DNA of 64,000 nucleotides, taken from positions 186,001-250,000 of the forward strand of contig NZ_JAPYRE010000003.1 of NCBI RefSeq assembly GCF_029936995.1, written 5' to 3'. This document shows positions 9,093 to 18,484 of this stretch, piece after piece. The DNA is from Henriciella sp. Lineage in GTDB: Bacteria > Pseudomonadota > Alphaproteobacteria > Caulobacterales > Hyphomonadaceae. The position numbers were made by a program, and so were the translations under genes. Within the stretch, counting starts at the first letter, position 1, and every line of letters starts with the position of its first letter. The notes under the pieces were generated by a model. That model was not told the origin of the DNA. It did not search any database and saw only the letters and a program-made list of their open reading frames with translations.

Positions 9093-10508
9093 TTATTCTG
9101 CGGCGACAGCCCCCACCTGCGTCTTTAGCCACACATCGATATCGCGCAGCGCGCGGGCTGCCATGGCCTGTTTTTTCGCGCGGCCCTTGGCCTTGCCCTT
9201 GAGACGTTTACCGGTTTCTGGATCGGTCTTCGCGACATCTGCCGGATCTGGATCCGGGAAGAGGCCGAAATTGACGTTCATCGGCTGAAAGGTCTGCTTG
9301 CCATCAAGATGGCCGCCTGTGATGTGACCGATAAGTGAGCCGAGCGCGGTGGTCTCCGGCGGACGGCTGATTTCAAGCCCAAGACGTTCGGCGGCCGCGA
9401 AACGTCCGGCGAGCAGGCCCATGGCTGCGCTCTCGATGTAGCCCTCGACCCCGGTCACCTGACCGGCAAAGCGCAGGCGCGGCATCGACTTCATCCGCAG
9501 CTGCGCATCCAGCAGTTTCGGCGAGTTCAGGAAGGTGTTGCGGTGGATGCCGCCAAGCCGCGCGAACTGAGCGTTCTCCAGCCCCGGGATCATCCGGAAG
9601 ATGTCGGCCTGTGCGCCGTATTTCAGCTTCGTCTGGAAACCGACGATGTTCCACAGCGTTCCAAGCGCATTGTCCTGACGCAGCTGCACCACGGCATGCG
9701 GTTTCTCATCTGGCTTGTGTGGATTGGTGAGGCCAACTGGCTTCATCGGTCCAAAGCGCAACGTCTCACGTCCGCGTTCTGCCATGACTTCAATCGGCAG
9801 GCAGCCCTCAAAATAGGGGGTGTCCTTTTCCCAATCCTTGAACTCGGTCGTGTCGCCGCCCGTCAGGGCATCAATAAAGGCGTTGTATTCGGCTTCATTC
9901 ATGCCGCAATTTATGTAGGCCGCTGTATCGCCACCCGGTCCGGGTTTGTCATAGCGGCTCTGGCGCCAGGCTTTCTCCATGTCGATACTGTCGAAATACA
10001 CAATCGGCGCGATTGCATCGAAGAAAGCAAGGTCTTCTTCGCCAGTATGCGCGCGGATCGCATCGGCAAGATTCATCGAGGTCAGCGGGCCGGTGGCGAT
10101 AATGACGCTGTCCCACTCTTCGGGCGGAATGCCTTCAATCTCTTCGCGCACGATGGTGACATTCGGGTGAGCCTCGAGCGTTGCCGTGACATCCTCGGCA
10201 AAACCCTCCCGATCAACGGCGAGCGCGCTACCAGCCGGGACCTGGTGCTTGCCACCCTTGGTGATGATGAGGCCGTTTGCCCGGCGCATCTCTTCATGCA
10301 GGACGCCGACGGCATTCGAGGTGTGATCATCCGAGCGGAAAGAGTTTGAACAGACCAGCTCGGCAAGCTTGTCAGTCTGGTGCGCCTCTGTGCCGCGTGT
10401 TCCGCGCATCTCGTGAAGGATGACGGGCACGCCCATTTCGGCCGCCTGCCAGGCGGCTTCGGATCCGGCCATGCCGCCGCCAATGATATGGATCGGTTTA
10501 ATGCTCAT
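9093..10508 (-). CDS. trmFO: Methylenetetrahydrofolate-tRNA-(uracil-5-)-methyltransferase TrmFO
   Basis: TrmFO is a folate- and FAD-dependent enzyme making 5-methyluridine at position 54 of the tRNA T-loop. The 471-residue protein opens with the FAD-binding Rossmann loop [15 protein letters not shown], followed by the family-specific [14 protein letters not shown] with a conserved cysteine. Later come [39 protein letters not shown] and [22 protein letters not shown]. The start at 10508 ([11 protein letters not shown]) is used; the frame stays open far upstream across the opposite-strand decarboxylase, which is not coding. A basic Lys/Ala-rich tail precedes the last 30 residues. Confidence 0.96.
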   Translation of the reverse strand: MSIKPIHIIGGGMAGSEAAWQAAEMGVPVILHEMRGTRGTEAHQTDKLAELVCSNSFRSDDHTSNAVGVLHEEMRRANGLIITKGGKHQVPAGSALAVDREGFAEDVTATLEAHPNVTIVREEIEGIPPEEWDSVIIATGPLTSMNLADAIRAHTGEEDLAFFDAIAPIVYFDSIDMEKAWRQSRYDKPGPGGDTAAYINCGMNEAEYNAFIDALTGGDTTEFKDWEKDTPYFEGCLPIEVMAERGRETLRFGPMKPVGLTNPHKPDEKPHAVVQLRQDNALGTLWNIVGFQTKLKYGAQADIFRMIPGLENAQFARLGGIHRNTFLNSPKLLDAQLRMKSMPRLRFAGQVTGVEGYIESAAMGLLAGRFAAAERLGLEISRPPETTALGSLIGHITGGHLDGKQTFQPMNVNFGLFPDPDPADVAKTDPETGKRLKGKAKGRAKKQAMAARALRDIDVWLKTQVGAVAAE

Positions 10509-10625
10509 GGCAGGCGATGTGCGCCCCGCATGCTGATGGGTCAAGTATAAGGTTTCAGGCCCTGTTGAGGGTTTTACGCGGCGGCGGCGCTTTTCCTTTC
10601 CCTCAAAGCCCGGCAGACAGGCATT

Positions 10626-12095
10626 ATGACAAACCAAAACAAACAAGAGAGCGTTTCTCCCACGACCCTGGATCCTACGGACTGGACTGCATTCCGCGAG
10701 CGGGCACACGCCATGCTCGACAGGGCTATAGATAAGATGGAACAGGCGAATGAAGGTCGTGTCTGGACTCCGGTGCCTGATGCTTTGGTGAAAAAGCTGA
10801 AAGCTCCTCTCGAACCAGGTGGCGTCGGTCCCAAGGCGGCTGATGAAGCTATGGCGGCACTCATGCCATATGGCGTTGGCAACACGCATCCGCGCTTTTT
10901 CGGCTGGGTACACGGGTCTGGCACACCCTCCGGTATCATTGCAGACATGGTGGCCGCAGCGGTGAACGCCAATTGTGGCGGGCGCGACCATGCCGCCATT
11001 CAAGTAGAGCGCCAGCTCGTAGACTGGGTGCGCAGGCTGTTCGGCTTTCCTGAAAGCGCGAGCGGCCTTGTCGTTTCGGGCACGTCCATGGCCACCATCA
11101 TTGCTCTCAAGACTGCGCGCGATGCTGCTCTGTCGTTCAAGTCCCGCCAGGCAGGGGTGGGGCAGGGCCTCGTCGCTTATACGTCCGAGCAGGCCCATGC
11201 CTGTGTTGGCCGCGCATTCGACATGCTGGGGCTTGGGACCGAAGCCTTGCGCAAAGTCCCAGTCGACGACACTTTGCGGATGCGCGCTGATGCGCTTGAG
11301 GTGGCGATAGGGAAGGACCTTGCCAAAGGCTTCACGCCTTTCGCTGTTGTCGCCACCGCAGGCACCGTAAATACGGGTGCCATAGAGCCGCTGGCCGAGA
11401 TTCACGAAGTGGCGCAGCAGCATGACCTCTGGATGCACGTTGATGCTGCATTTGGTGCAAGCGGCATCCTGAGTGAGCACTTGCGTCCGCGTCTGGCAGG
11501 CCTCGAACTGGCCAGTTCGATTGCCTTCGATTTCCATAAATGGATGCACGTCAATTATGATGCCGGTTTCGTGCTGATCCGGGACGGGGACCTGCATCGT
11601 CAGGCATTCTCTGATCGGCCTGATTACCTTCAGCGCACGGAAAGGGGGCTTGCGGCAGGACAGCCCTGGCCGGTCGACTACGGGCCTGAGCTTTCGCGTG
11701 GCTTCCGGGCGCTCAAGGTCTGGGCACAACTGCTGGAGCACGGCCCGGACAGGCTGGGAGCGGCAGTGACAGAAAACTGCCGGCATGCCGCTTACCTGGC
11801 GAAGCTGGTTGATCAGACAGAAAACCTTGAACGACTTGCACCCGTCGAGACGTGCATCTGCTGTTTCCGGTACAGGCCAGCTGCTGATCTGGCTGATACC
11901 GATCTGGACCAGCTGAATGCTGAAATTGTCATACGTCTGCAGGAAAGTGGCCTGGCGGCACCGTCGACGACCCGGATAAGTGGCCATCTTGCTATTCGTG
12001 TGAACATTACAAATCACCGCACGCGCGTGTCCGATATCGATCTGCTGATAAAGGAGATCTCGCGTCTTGGCGAAGAGCTTGCATCAACTGGATGA
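10626..12095 (+). CDS. PLP-dependent decarboxylase (aromatic amino acid decarboxylase family)
   Basis: This is a 489-residue group II, pyridoxal-phosphate-dependent decarboxylase. The substrate-side segment [18 protein letters not shown] is near residue 88. [14 protein letters not shown] binds the phosphate, MHVDAAFGA (about 267) holds the PLP-ring aspartate, and [17 protein letters not shown] carries the Schiff-base lysine near residue 307. It lacks the N-terminal features of glutamate decarboxylase. The substrate (aromatic or other amino acid) cannot be settled from motifs. It stands alone, divergent from trmFO and followed by pmbA. Confidence 0.92.
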   Translation: MTNQNKQESVSPTTLDPTDWTAFRERAHAMLDRAIDKMEQANEGRVWTPVPDALVKKLKAPLEPGGVGPKAADEAMAALMPYGVGNTHPRFFGWVHGSGTPSGIIADMVAAAVNANCGGRDHAAIQVERQLVDWVRRLFGFPESASGLVVSGTSMATIIALKTARDAALSFKSRQAGVGQGLVAYTSEQAHACVGRAFDMLGLGTEALRKVPVDDTLRMRADALEVAIGKDLAKGFTPFAVVATAGTVNTGAIEPLAEIHEVAQQHDLWMHVDAAFGASGILSEHLRPRLAGLELASSIAFDFHKWMHVNYDAGFVLIRDGDLHRQAFSDRPDYLQRTERGLAAGQPWPVDYGPELSRGFRALKVWAQLLEHGPDRLGAAVTENCRHAAYLAKLVDQTENLERLAPVETCICCFRYRPAADLADTDLDQLNAEIVIRLQESGLAAPSTTRISGHLAIRVNITNHRTRVSDIDLLIKEISRLGEELASTG

Positions 12096-12188
12096 AGCGA
12101 TGAGTAGATACACTTCTGGGCGGGTAGCTTTCCGGAGAGTACATCTTTGCCGTTGCTGCGATGCCAGCCAGAGGCTACGTGCACGGTC

Positions 12189-13538
12189 ATGACAAGTGAT
12201 TTCAAGACACCGCCTTCGGACATTCTCGACAAGCTCATAGACCGCTGCCTCAAGGAGGGGGCGAGTGATGTAGATTGTAGTCTTGGTGTCTCAGAAGGCG
12301 TCAGTGTCGAAGTGCGAGATGGAAAGCTCGAGAATGTCGAGCGGTCGGAATCGCAGGGGGTGTCGCTGCGTGTGCTTTTCGGGAACCGTCAGGCGCATGT
12401 TTCCGGCTCTGATCTGTCAGACGAAGCGCTCAGCACCATGGCAGAGAGATGCCTGGCCATGGCAAAGGCCGTTCCCGAGGATAAATATGCTGGTCTAGCC
12501 TCCTCCAGCTTACTTGCGAAAGACCCGCCGGTCCTTGATCTTGAGGGCGATGGCGAGATTCCACTGGAGCGTCTTGAAGCTGATGCCATTGCTGCAGAGT
12601 CTGCCGCGCTCGGTGTGAGCGAAGTAAAGACTATTGCGGGATGTGGAAACGGGTGGAGCCGGACTGAGCGCTGGGTTGCTGCAAGCAATGGTTTTTCTTC
12701 CTACCTATCCGGTGGCTCGACGGGACTTGGTATAGCAGCCGTTGCTGAACGCGATGGTGCCATGGAGCGTGACTATGACAGCTGGAATGTACGCAAGATG
12801 GCGCACAGGCCGTCACCGGATGAAATCGGGCGAACAGCCGGTGAAAGGGCTGTAGCCCGGCTAGGGCCGCAAAAGGTCAGGACCCAGAAAGCCGCTGTCA
12901 TTTACGACAAGCGCGTCTCCTCCAGTTTGTTAGGTGCCTTCCTGGGCGCGATCTCTGGCCCGTCTGTGGCGCGCGGTGTGAGTTTCCTGAAAGACCGTAT
13001 GAACGAGAAGGTTTTCGCAAACGGTATCAATATCATTGATGACCCGTTCCTGGAGAAAGCGCTTGGTTGCCGCAACCATGATGGCGAGGGCTTGCCGGTT
13101 GCGCGCAAGCACCTGATCAAGGATGGGGTTCTTGGCGGATGGTTGCTCAATACCGCATCTGCAAAGCAGCTCGGACTGGAGCCGAATGGGTTCGCGAGCG
13201 GCGGCTTCGGCAATCCACCGGGAGTCGGCACATCTAACGTCCATGTTGAAGCTGGTCGTGCGACGCCTGAAGAACTCATGAAACAGGCAGGCAAGGGACT
13301 ACTCGTCACAGATATGTTCGGCCCGTCGATCAACCCAAACACGGGTGACTATTCTGTAGGTGTCGCAGGTTTCTGGTTCGAGAATGGTGAAGTACAGTAT
13401 CCTGTTTCAGAGGTCACGATCGCCGGAGATCTGCAAGCGATGTTCGCAAGGCTCGTTCCGGCATCTGATCTTGAATTTCGCGGCGCCCGGAACGCGCCGA
13501 GTTTGCTGATCGAGGACATGTCGATTGCCGGCAATTGA
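12189..13538 (+). CDS. pmbA: Metalloprotease PmbA/TldE
   Basis: PmbA (TldE) is the partner of the zinc protease TldD; together they degrade unfolded peptides and in E. coli mature microcin B17. The 449-residue protein shows the TldD/PmbA N-terminal fold (VEVRDGKLENVERSESQGVSLRV), the middle region YDKRVSSSLLGAFLGAISG and the C-terminal ring GFGNPPGVGTSNVHVEAG and GDYSVGVAGFWFENGE. As expected for PmbA, the HExxxH zinc motif of TldD is absent. The ATG at 12189 is preferred. An in-frame TTG at 12147 has a better-placed GGAGAG but would add 14 residues of unlikely composition. The tldD partner lies at 25559. Confidence 0.94.
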   Translation: MTSDFKTPPSDILDKLIDRCLKEGASDVDCSLGVSEGVSVEVRDGKLENVERSESQGVSLRVLFGNRQAHVSGSDLSDEALSTMAERCLAMAKAVPEDKYAGLASSSLLAKDPPVLDLEGDGEIPLERLEADAIAAESAALGVSEVKTIAGCGNGWSRTERWVAASNGFSSYLSGGSTGLGIAAVAERDGAMERDYDSWNVRKMAHRPSPDEIGRTAGERAVARLGPQKVRTQKAAVIYDKRVSSSLLGAFLGAISGPSVARGVSFLKDRMNEKVFANGINIIDDPFLEKALGCRNHDGEGLPVARKHLIKDGVLGGWLLNTASAKQLGLEPNGFASGGFGNPPGVGTSNVHVEAGRATPEELMKQAGKGLLVTDMFGPSINPNTGDYSVGVAGFWFENGEVQYPVSEVTIAGDLQAMFARLVPASDLEFRGARNAPSLLIEDMSIAGN

Positions 13539-14643
13539 ACACGGCTTTTCCGACCGGACACTCCTTCTCCGGAAAGTTGCTGTTGAAGCGGGCAGCCTTG
13601 CTCTGAGCTATTTCGAAAAGGGTAGCGTTTCTTCGTGGGAGAAAGCGCCCGGCCATCCCGTCACGGAAGCAGACCTGGAGGTGAACCGTCTCGTCTGGGA
13701 CCGGCTATCGGAGGCGTATCCGGATTATGGCTGGCTGTCCGAGGAAACAGCCCTGTCGCGGCGAACCCACCTCCAGAAGCTGATCTGGTGCGTCGATCCG
13801 ATTGATGGAACGCGTGCCTTCATGGCTGGGCAGCCCTACTGGTGCATAGCTCTTGCGGTCATTGAATATGGACAGGCTGTGGCCGGCGTCGTCCATGCGC
13901 CGGCACTAGGTGAAACCTATGTTGCCGAACGCGGGCAAGGGGCTTGGCTGAATGGAGAAAGGATTACGGTCAGCACCTGCAACAAGGAAGAGGGTTGCCG
14001 GATGATTGCATCGAAATCTATGCTGAATCATCCGGCATGGCAGGTGCGTTGGCCTGACATGGAGCTCGCCCGGCCCAAGCCGAATGCCACGCTTCTCAGG
14101 ATGTGCTGGGTGGCAAGCGGGCAGTGGGATGCGACGCTGGCCCTGTGGCGTAAATCAGACTGGGATCTTGCAGCAGGCGAGGTGATTGTAAGTGAGGCTG
14201 GCGGTATAGCCTCGACGCATCTCGGTGAACCCTTTACTTTCAATCGCAGCGAACCTGCACAGAGGAGCCTTGTTGCGGCTGGAAAGGCCCTGCATCCTCT
14301 GTTAATTGAGCGCGTCAAAGGGGTCCGGCTGCCTGATCCGAACTGGACAGTCAGGCCTTACGACAAGACAGAGATTACGGAGCAAAAGCCCATGGCGGAT
14401 ATGCCGGACGCGAAACAATTGCTGCACCTCGTTATTGGGGGTGAACTCAAGGATGTCCGTGGCGTGGAATTCGAGGACCTCTCGAAAATCGACTTTGTAG
14501 GGGCCTTCCCGAATTACCGGGCAGCCTATGACGCCTGGAAGGATGCTGCCCAGCGGACCGTCGATAACGCTGAGATGCGGTATTTCATCCTTCATGCTCA
14601 CAGGCTTCTGGATCCTGAAACGGGGTCTCATCATCACGTCTGA
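13525..14643 (+). CDS. 3'(2'),5'-bisphosphate nucleotidase-like phosphatase fused to DUF4170
   Basis: This 372-residue protein joins two families. Residues 1 to about 280 are an inositol monophosphatase-fold enzyme of the CysQ type, which converts PAP to AMP: metal ligands lie in WLSEETALS (70-78), DPIDGTRAF (91-99) and SDWDLAAGE (about 211-219). Residues 290-372 are a complete DUF4170 module (LLHLVIGGEL to RYFILHAHRLLDPE), normally a separate gene of about 80 codons. No stop separates them. An internal ATG at 14392 with a GGAG about 9 bases upstream could also give free DUF4170. The TTG start at 13525 overlaps the end of pmbA. Confidence 0.88.
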   Translation: MPAIEHGFSDRTLLLRKVAVEAGSLALSYFEKGSVSSWEKAPGHPVTEADLEVNRLVWDRLSEAYPDYGWLSEETALSRRTHLQKLIWCVDPIDGTRAFMAGQPYWCIALAVIEYGQAVAGVVHAPALGETYVAERGQGAWLNGERITVSTCNKEEGCRMIASKSMLNHPAWQVRWPDMELARPKPNATLLRMCWVASGQWDATLALWRKSDWDLAAGEVIVSEAGGIASTHLGEPFTFNRSEPAQRSLVAAGKALHPLLIERVKGVRLPDPNWTVRPYDKTEITEQKPMADMPDAKQLLHLVIGGELKDVRGVEFEDLSKIDFVGAFPNYRAAYDAWKDAAQRTVDNAEMRYFILHAHRLLDPETGSHHHV

Positions 14644-16405
14644 TCACGGGCAAGCGCCGGAAGGCGCCCACAGCCTCTGGCGGCTGATCCGGGAGCGGTT
14701 TGTCCCGCACTGGAGATGGTTTGCTATTGGAACTGGCTGTGCCGCTGTGACCTCTGTGGCAGCTGCTTCCTACGGTTATCTGCTCAAGCTGATCGTTGAA
14801 GGGCTTGAAACGCTCGCGTCACCGGCTGAGACGGCTGTGCCAGGCTATCTGTGGTGGTTGATTGGAATTATTGGCGCGGCGTCGGCCATCAGGGCCCTTT
14901 CGCTGTATGGTATGACACTGGCCAACAATACGGGTGTCCAGAGGGCCATCGTCGATATCCAGAAAGATCAGTTCGATTCCCTGACCGATGGTGATTTTGC
15001 CCGGCTCGCGGCAGACCGGTCTGGGGGCTTCGTCTCGCGTTTCATCAACGACGTGAATGCACTGCGTGATGCAGGTTTGCGGCTTGCGAACAACCTTACA
15101 AAGGGCGTCCTCACCGTGATTGGCGTGCTCTTCACCATGCTGATCATGGACTGGAAGCTGACGCTGGTTCTCGTCGTGCTCTACCCCATAGCCTTCGGCC
15201 CGGTCATCGGACTGGGCAACCGCGTGCGGAAACGCTCTAAGGCGGCGCAGAAACAGATCGGTGAAGTGACCTCGCTCCTGTCCGAAAGCTTCCAGTCCGC
15301 ACGTGTCGTCAAGGCATATGGGCTGGAGGATTACCAGAAGGCTCGCGCCAAAAGGGGCTTTGTGGAGCGCTCGCGTCTGTTCCTGAAAGTGCTGACAGAC
15401 AAAGCCGCCGTCGATCCGATTCTGGAGATTACAGGTGGGCTTGCGCTTGTCGGTATTCTCGGTCTCACCGCTTGGCGTATTGCCGAAGGTGACACTTCCC
15501 TTGGTAATTTCGTTGGTGTGATCGGGGCAGTTGCTGTCGCCGCGCCAGAGCTGCGCGCGCTCGGTACCCTGAATGCCGTTGCCCAGGAAGGCGGAGCAGC
15601 CGGCGACCGCGTATTCGAAATTCTCGATTCAGAGCCGACGATAACTGACCGACAGGACGCTAAGGTTTTGAAAGATGCACGCGGCGCGATCGACTTTCGG
15701 GATGTTCATTTTGTCTATCCGGATGGGTCGCCTGCACTGAAGGGGCTGAATTTCTCCGCCACGCCTGGTGAGACGATTGCGCTCGTGGGTCCGTCTGGGG
15801 CGGGAAAATCAACTATTTTCAACCTACTGCTGCGCCTTTATGATCCATTTTCTGGAGCTGTTGAGATTGACGGTGCGGACATCCGGTCCTTTACCGGCGC
15901 GAGCTTAAGAGGATCCACGGCACTTGTAGCTCAGGAAGCCCTCCTTTTCGATGACACGGTTGCCGCCAACATCGCGTTGGGCCGCATGGGGGCAACGCGT
16001 GAGGAGATAAAAGCTGCGGCTGAAGCAGCGAATGCGCATGAATTCATTATGGCTTTGCCAGATGGTTACGATTCCCCTGCAGGCGAAATGGGGCGAAACC
16101 TCTCCGGCGGACAGCGCCAGCGTATAGCAATTGCTCGAGCCATCCTCAGGTCGGCCCCGGTCCTGCTGCTGGACGAAGCAACCTCGGCATTGGACGCGGA
16201 AAGCGAGGCCAAGGTGCAGACCGCGCTTTCTGATTTCGCGAAAGACCGCACCACACTGATTATCGCGCATCGTCTTTCGACTGTGCGCAATGCAGACCGG
16301 ATTGTCGTGATCGAGGATGGTAAGGCCGTCGAGAAGGGCAGCCACAGCGAGCTCATGGAGGCTGGTGGGGCCTACAAGCGTCTTGTCGAGCTCCAGCTCA
16401 GCTGA
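14594..16405 (+). CDS. ABC exporter, fused permease and ATPase (MsbA/lipid exporter type)
   Basis: This half-transporter has about 603 residues. A six-helix membrane domain occupies roughly residues 30-320 and is followed by an ATPase domain. It has Walker A GPSGAGKST, a Q-loop ALVAQEALLFDD, signature LSGGQRQRIAIARAI and Walker B VLLLDEATSALD, then the switch histidine in IIAHRLST. It would dimerise and export lipid A core, phospholipid or another hydrophobic substrate. The start is uncertain: ATG 14594 lies inside the end of the preceding gene (50-base overlap), and another ATG in frame is at 14528. The overlap implies coupled translation. Confidence 0.9.
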   Translation: MLTGFWILKRGLIITSDHGQAPEGAHSLWRLIRERFVPHWRWFAIGTGCAAVTSVAAASYGYLLKLIVEGLETLASPAETAVPGYLWWLIGIIGAASAIRALSLYGMTLANNTGVQRAIVDIQKDQFDSLTDGDFARLAADRSGGFVSRFINDVNALRDAGLRLANNLTKGVLTVIGVLFTMLIMDWKLTLVLVVLYPIAFGPVIGLGNRVRKRSKAAQKQIGEVTSLLSESFQSARVVKAYGLEDYQKARAKRGFVERSRLFLKVLTDKAAVDPILEITGGLALVGILGLTAWRIAEGDTSLGNFVGVIGAVAVAAPELRALGTLNAVAQEGGAAGDRVFEILDSEPTITDRQDAKVLKDARGAIDFRDVHFVYPDGSPALKGLNFSATPGETIALVGPSGAGKSTIFNLLLRLYDPFSGAVEIDGADIRSFTGASLRGSTALVAQEALLFDDTVAANIALGRMGATREEIKAAAEAANAHEFIMALPDGYDSPAGEMGRNLSGGQRQRIAIARAILRSAPVLLLDEATSALDAESEAKVQTALSDFAKDRTTLIIAHRLSTVRNADRIVVIEDGKAVEKGSHSELMEAGGAYKRLVELQLS

Positions 16406-16407
16406 GC

Positions 16408-17076
16408 CTAGCCGTAGCTACGCTGCTGCGGCATTTGCTGGGCTGAGGCCTGAATGAACTTGGCGAGTTTCTCTGAAGACTCAGCCCCCTGTACAGCGAT
16501 ACGGCGCATGGCGATATAGGTCGGCACGCCATTCACACCCATTTCCCGGAACTTGTTGGCTTCTTCGCGTGTGGCCTCGACGTCCGCATCCGAGGCGAGC
16601 AGTTTCTCGACGATGTCACGTTCCAGCCCGATTTCCGCGCCTATGTCAGCCAGAACCTCGTGATCGCCAATATCGCGGATATCGTGGAAATAGGCACGGA
16701 AAAGGGCTTCCTTTGCTTCGGCCCCTTTTTCCTGGCCCTGCGCCCAACGCACCAGCCTGTGAGCGTCAAAACTATTGGGGCGATGCTTTATTTCGCTGAA
16801 ACGGTACGGGATGTCTTCCTCGCGGCCATACTGTTCCAGCGCCTCGCGCATGGCTTGCCAGCGATTGTCCTCGGTTTCGGGGCCGAATTTTTTCGCCATG
16901 TAGTCGCGATAGTTCACCCCGCCTTCCGGAATGCTGGCGTCGAGTTCGAAGGGGCGGAACAACAGCTCAACCTCAACATCCGGTACGAGGGCGATAGCGC
17001 CCTGAATGCGCCGCAGGCCCAGCCAGCACCACGGACAGACGATGTCAGACACCATTTCGATGGTGAGTTTGGTCAT
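16408..17076 (-). CDS. DsbA-family oxidoreductase (FrnE-like)
   Basis: This is a 222-residue thioredoxin-fold protein with the redox motif CPWC in VSDIVCPWCWLGLRRI (about residues 10-25) and the cis-proline loop NGVPTYIAMRR near the C-terminus. It has no signal peptide, so it is the cytoplasmic FrnE-type DsbA homologue, not the periplasmic enzyme. It probably acts on thiols under oxidative stress. GGGAG lies 8 bases before the ATG at 17076; a TTG two codons upstream is less likely. It ends 2 bases from the convergent ABC exporter. Confidence 0.93.
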   Translation of the reverse strand: MTKLTIEMVSDIVCPWCWLGLRRIQGAIALVPDVEVELLFRPFELDASIPEGGVNYRDYMAKKFGPETEDNRWQAMREALEQYGREEDIPYRFSEIKHRPNSFDAHRLVRWAQGQEKGAEAKEALFRAYFHDIRDIGDHEVLADIGAEIGLERDIVEKLLASDADVEATREEANKFREMGVNGVPTYIAMRRIAVQGAESSEKLAKFIQASAQQMPQQRSYG

Positions 17077-17102
17077 TGGCAAATCTCCCGCTTGGACGAG
17101 GG

Positions 17103-17474
17103 TTACTGGATCGGGTTTAACGAATAGGCCTTGAGGTCGACAAGATTAGTCGCTTCAAGCGCGCGCTCGTGCGTGGCCTCAAGGTCGACCTTCGGGGCCA
17201 GGCCGACTTTCCTGGCCTCTTCCCACCGTGCCGCGCAGAGGCACCAGCGGTCACCCGGTTTTAGGCCGGGAAAGCCGAATGCAGGAACCGGAGAGGACAG
17301 GTCATTTCCACGTGATTTGCTGATCGCGAGGAACTCCGTCGTTACGATTGCGCACACCGTGTGATTGCCCCTGTCTTCCGGCCCGGTATTGCAACAGCCA
17401 TCACGGTAGAACCCGGTTTTCGGATCATATCCGCAGGGGGTGAGTTCGGTGCCGAGGACGTTGCGTGCGCTCAT
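17103..17474 (-). CDS. DUF2237 family protein
   Basis: This is a 123-residue protein matching DUF2237 over its full length: NVLGTELTPCGYDPKTGFYRDGCCNTGPEDRG, then HTVCAIVTTEFLAISKSRGNDLS and the GDRWCLCAARWEEA segment. It is rich in cysteines that could form a redox or metal site, although the function of the family is unknown. Its ATG overlaps the stop codon of the upstream desaturase by 4 bases, so it is translated from the same message. Confidence 0.9.
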   Translation of the reverse strand: MSARNVLGTELTPCGYDPKTGFYRDGCCNTGPEDRGNHTVCAIVTTEFLAISKSRGNDLSSPVPAFGFPGLKPGDRWCLCAARWEEARKVGLAPKVDLEATHERALEATNLVDLKAYSLNPIQ

Positions 17475-18469
17475 GCGGTTTCCGTGGCAGGCTTTAACGG
17501 TTTTGAGGAGGCCTCTTTCAAGACGCCCCAGTAGCCTTGCTTGACCTCCATGCGGGCCGTGATGCCCTTCTTCTCGAGCAAGTTATGGGCTCGTGGCAGG
17601 CGATAGCAGGGCAGGTGCATGAACATGTGGTGTTCGCAGTGATAGTTCACCCAGTAGGGTGCGATCAGGGCGCGCTCCCACCAGCTTGCCCGCGTCGTGC
17701 GAGCGTGCCGCATGGGGTCGTCATGGTCCGGCACAACAGCATGTTCGGCGATATTACGAAGGCGGGTGACCATCTGGTTCCAGGTCGCCAGCGGTAACAG
17801 CCAGAGGACAAAGTACGCCCACCAGTAACCAGCCAGCGTCAGCCCGGCCAGCATGGCGAGATTGATGAGGACGAACGGCAGGACAGCCTCACGTGCGCTT
17901 TGCGCCCGGTTCTCTGCGCCCCTGGTCTTGCGAATGCCAATCCCAAGAGCGTTAGCAAATTGGTTGCGGCGTTGCTTGAAGAAAGTCTGGCCGGTCAGGT
18001 CCCGGATAATCTTGCGTTTGAGAGATGTACGCGTGACCGGAAAGGGGGCTGAGAGGGCAAGGTCAGGGTCTTCCGGCTGCTGGGCATACTTGTGATGCGT
18101 CAGGTGATAGCCACGATAATTGCGCAAGTGGGCTCCAACCGGCGCAGCGCAGATCCATTGGCCCAGAAAATCATTGATCTTGCCGTTTGAATGCAGTCCG
18201 CCATGTGCAGCTTCATGCATGAGGATTGCGAGGCCAAGCTGCCTCGCGCCGATGATGGGCACGGCAATGACGGCAAGCCAGGGTTGCCAGATAGACAAGC
18301 CCATGGCGATTGCGATCACGGCCCATGCATGGACGACTGTCCCTGTTCCGAGGAAGTTGGAACGGCGGCTGACATGCGCCCACTCTTCGCGTGTGAAGAG
18401 ATCGAGCGGTCTTATGCGTTGTGCTACGGGCATATAATCAAGATAGCTGATTAGCGCTACGTCAGCCAA
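17471..18469 (-). CDS. Membrane fatty acid desaturase
   Basis: This 332-residue di-iron membrane enzyme introduces a double bond into an acyl chain or hydroxylates a lipid. The three histidine boxes are present: HEAAHGGLH (85-93), HLTHHKY (about 122-128) and HCEHHMFMH near residue 277. Hydrophobic helices lie between them and a soluble loop follows box two. The pattern fits the beta-carotene hydroxylase/desaturase superfamily. The substrate (phospholipid acyl chain or carotenoid) is open. DUF2237 is coupled downstream. Confidence 0.93.
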   Translation of the reverse strand: MADVALISYLDYMPVAQRIRPLDLFTREEWAHVSRRSNFLGTGTVVHAWAVIAIAMGLSIWQPWLAVIAVPIIGARQLGLAILMHEAAHGGLHSNGKINDFLGQWICAAPVGAHLRNYRGYHLTHHKYAQQPEDPDLALSAPFPVTRTSLKRKIIRDLTGQTFFKQRRNQFANALGIGIRKTRGAENRAQSAREAVLPFVLINLAMLAGLTLAGYWWAYFVLWLLPLATWNQMVTRLRNIAEHAVVPDHDDPMRHARTTRASWWERALIAPYWVNYHCEHHMFMHLPCYRLPRAHNLLEKKGITARMEVKQGYWGVLKEASSKPLKPATETA

Positions 18470-18484
18470 GGGCTTTCCATCAGT

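Noticed and set aside
10509-12017. A long minus-strand open frame continuing upstream of trmFO for about 500 codons
   Set aside because: It is antisense to the PLP decarboxylase, whose catalytic motifs are all intact on the plus strand. TrmFO has a clear conserved N-terminus at 10508. High-GC antisense frames stay open by chance.
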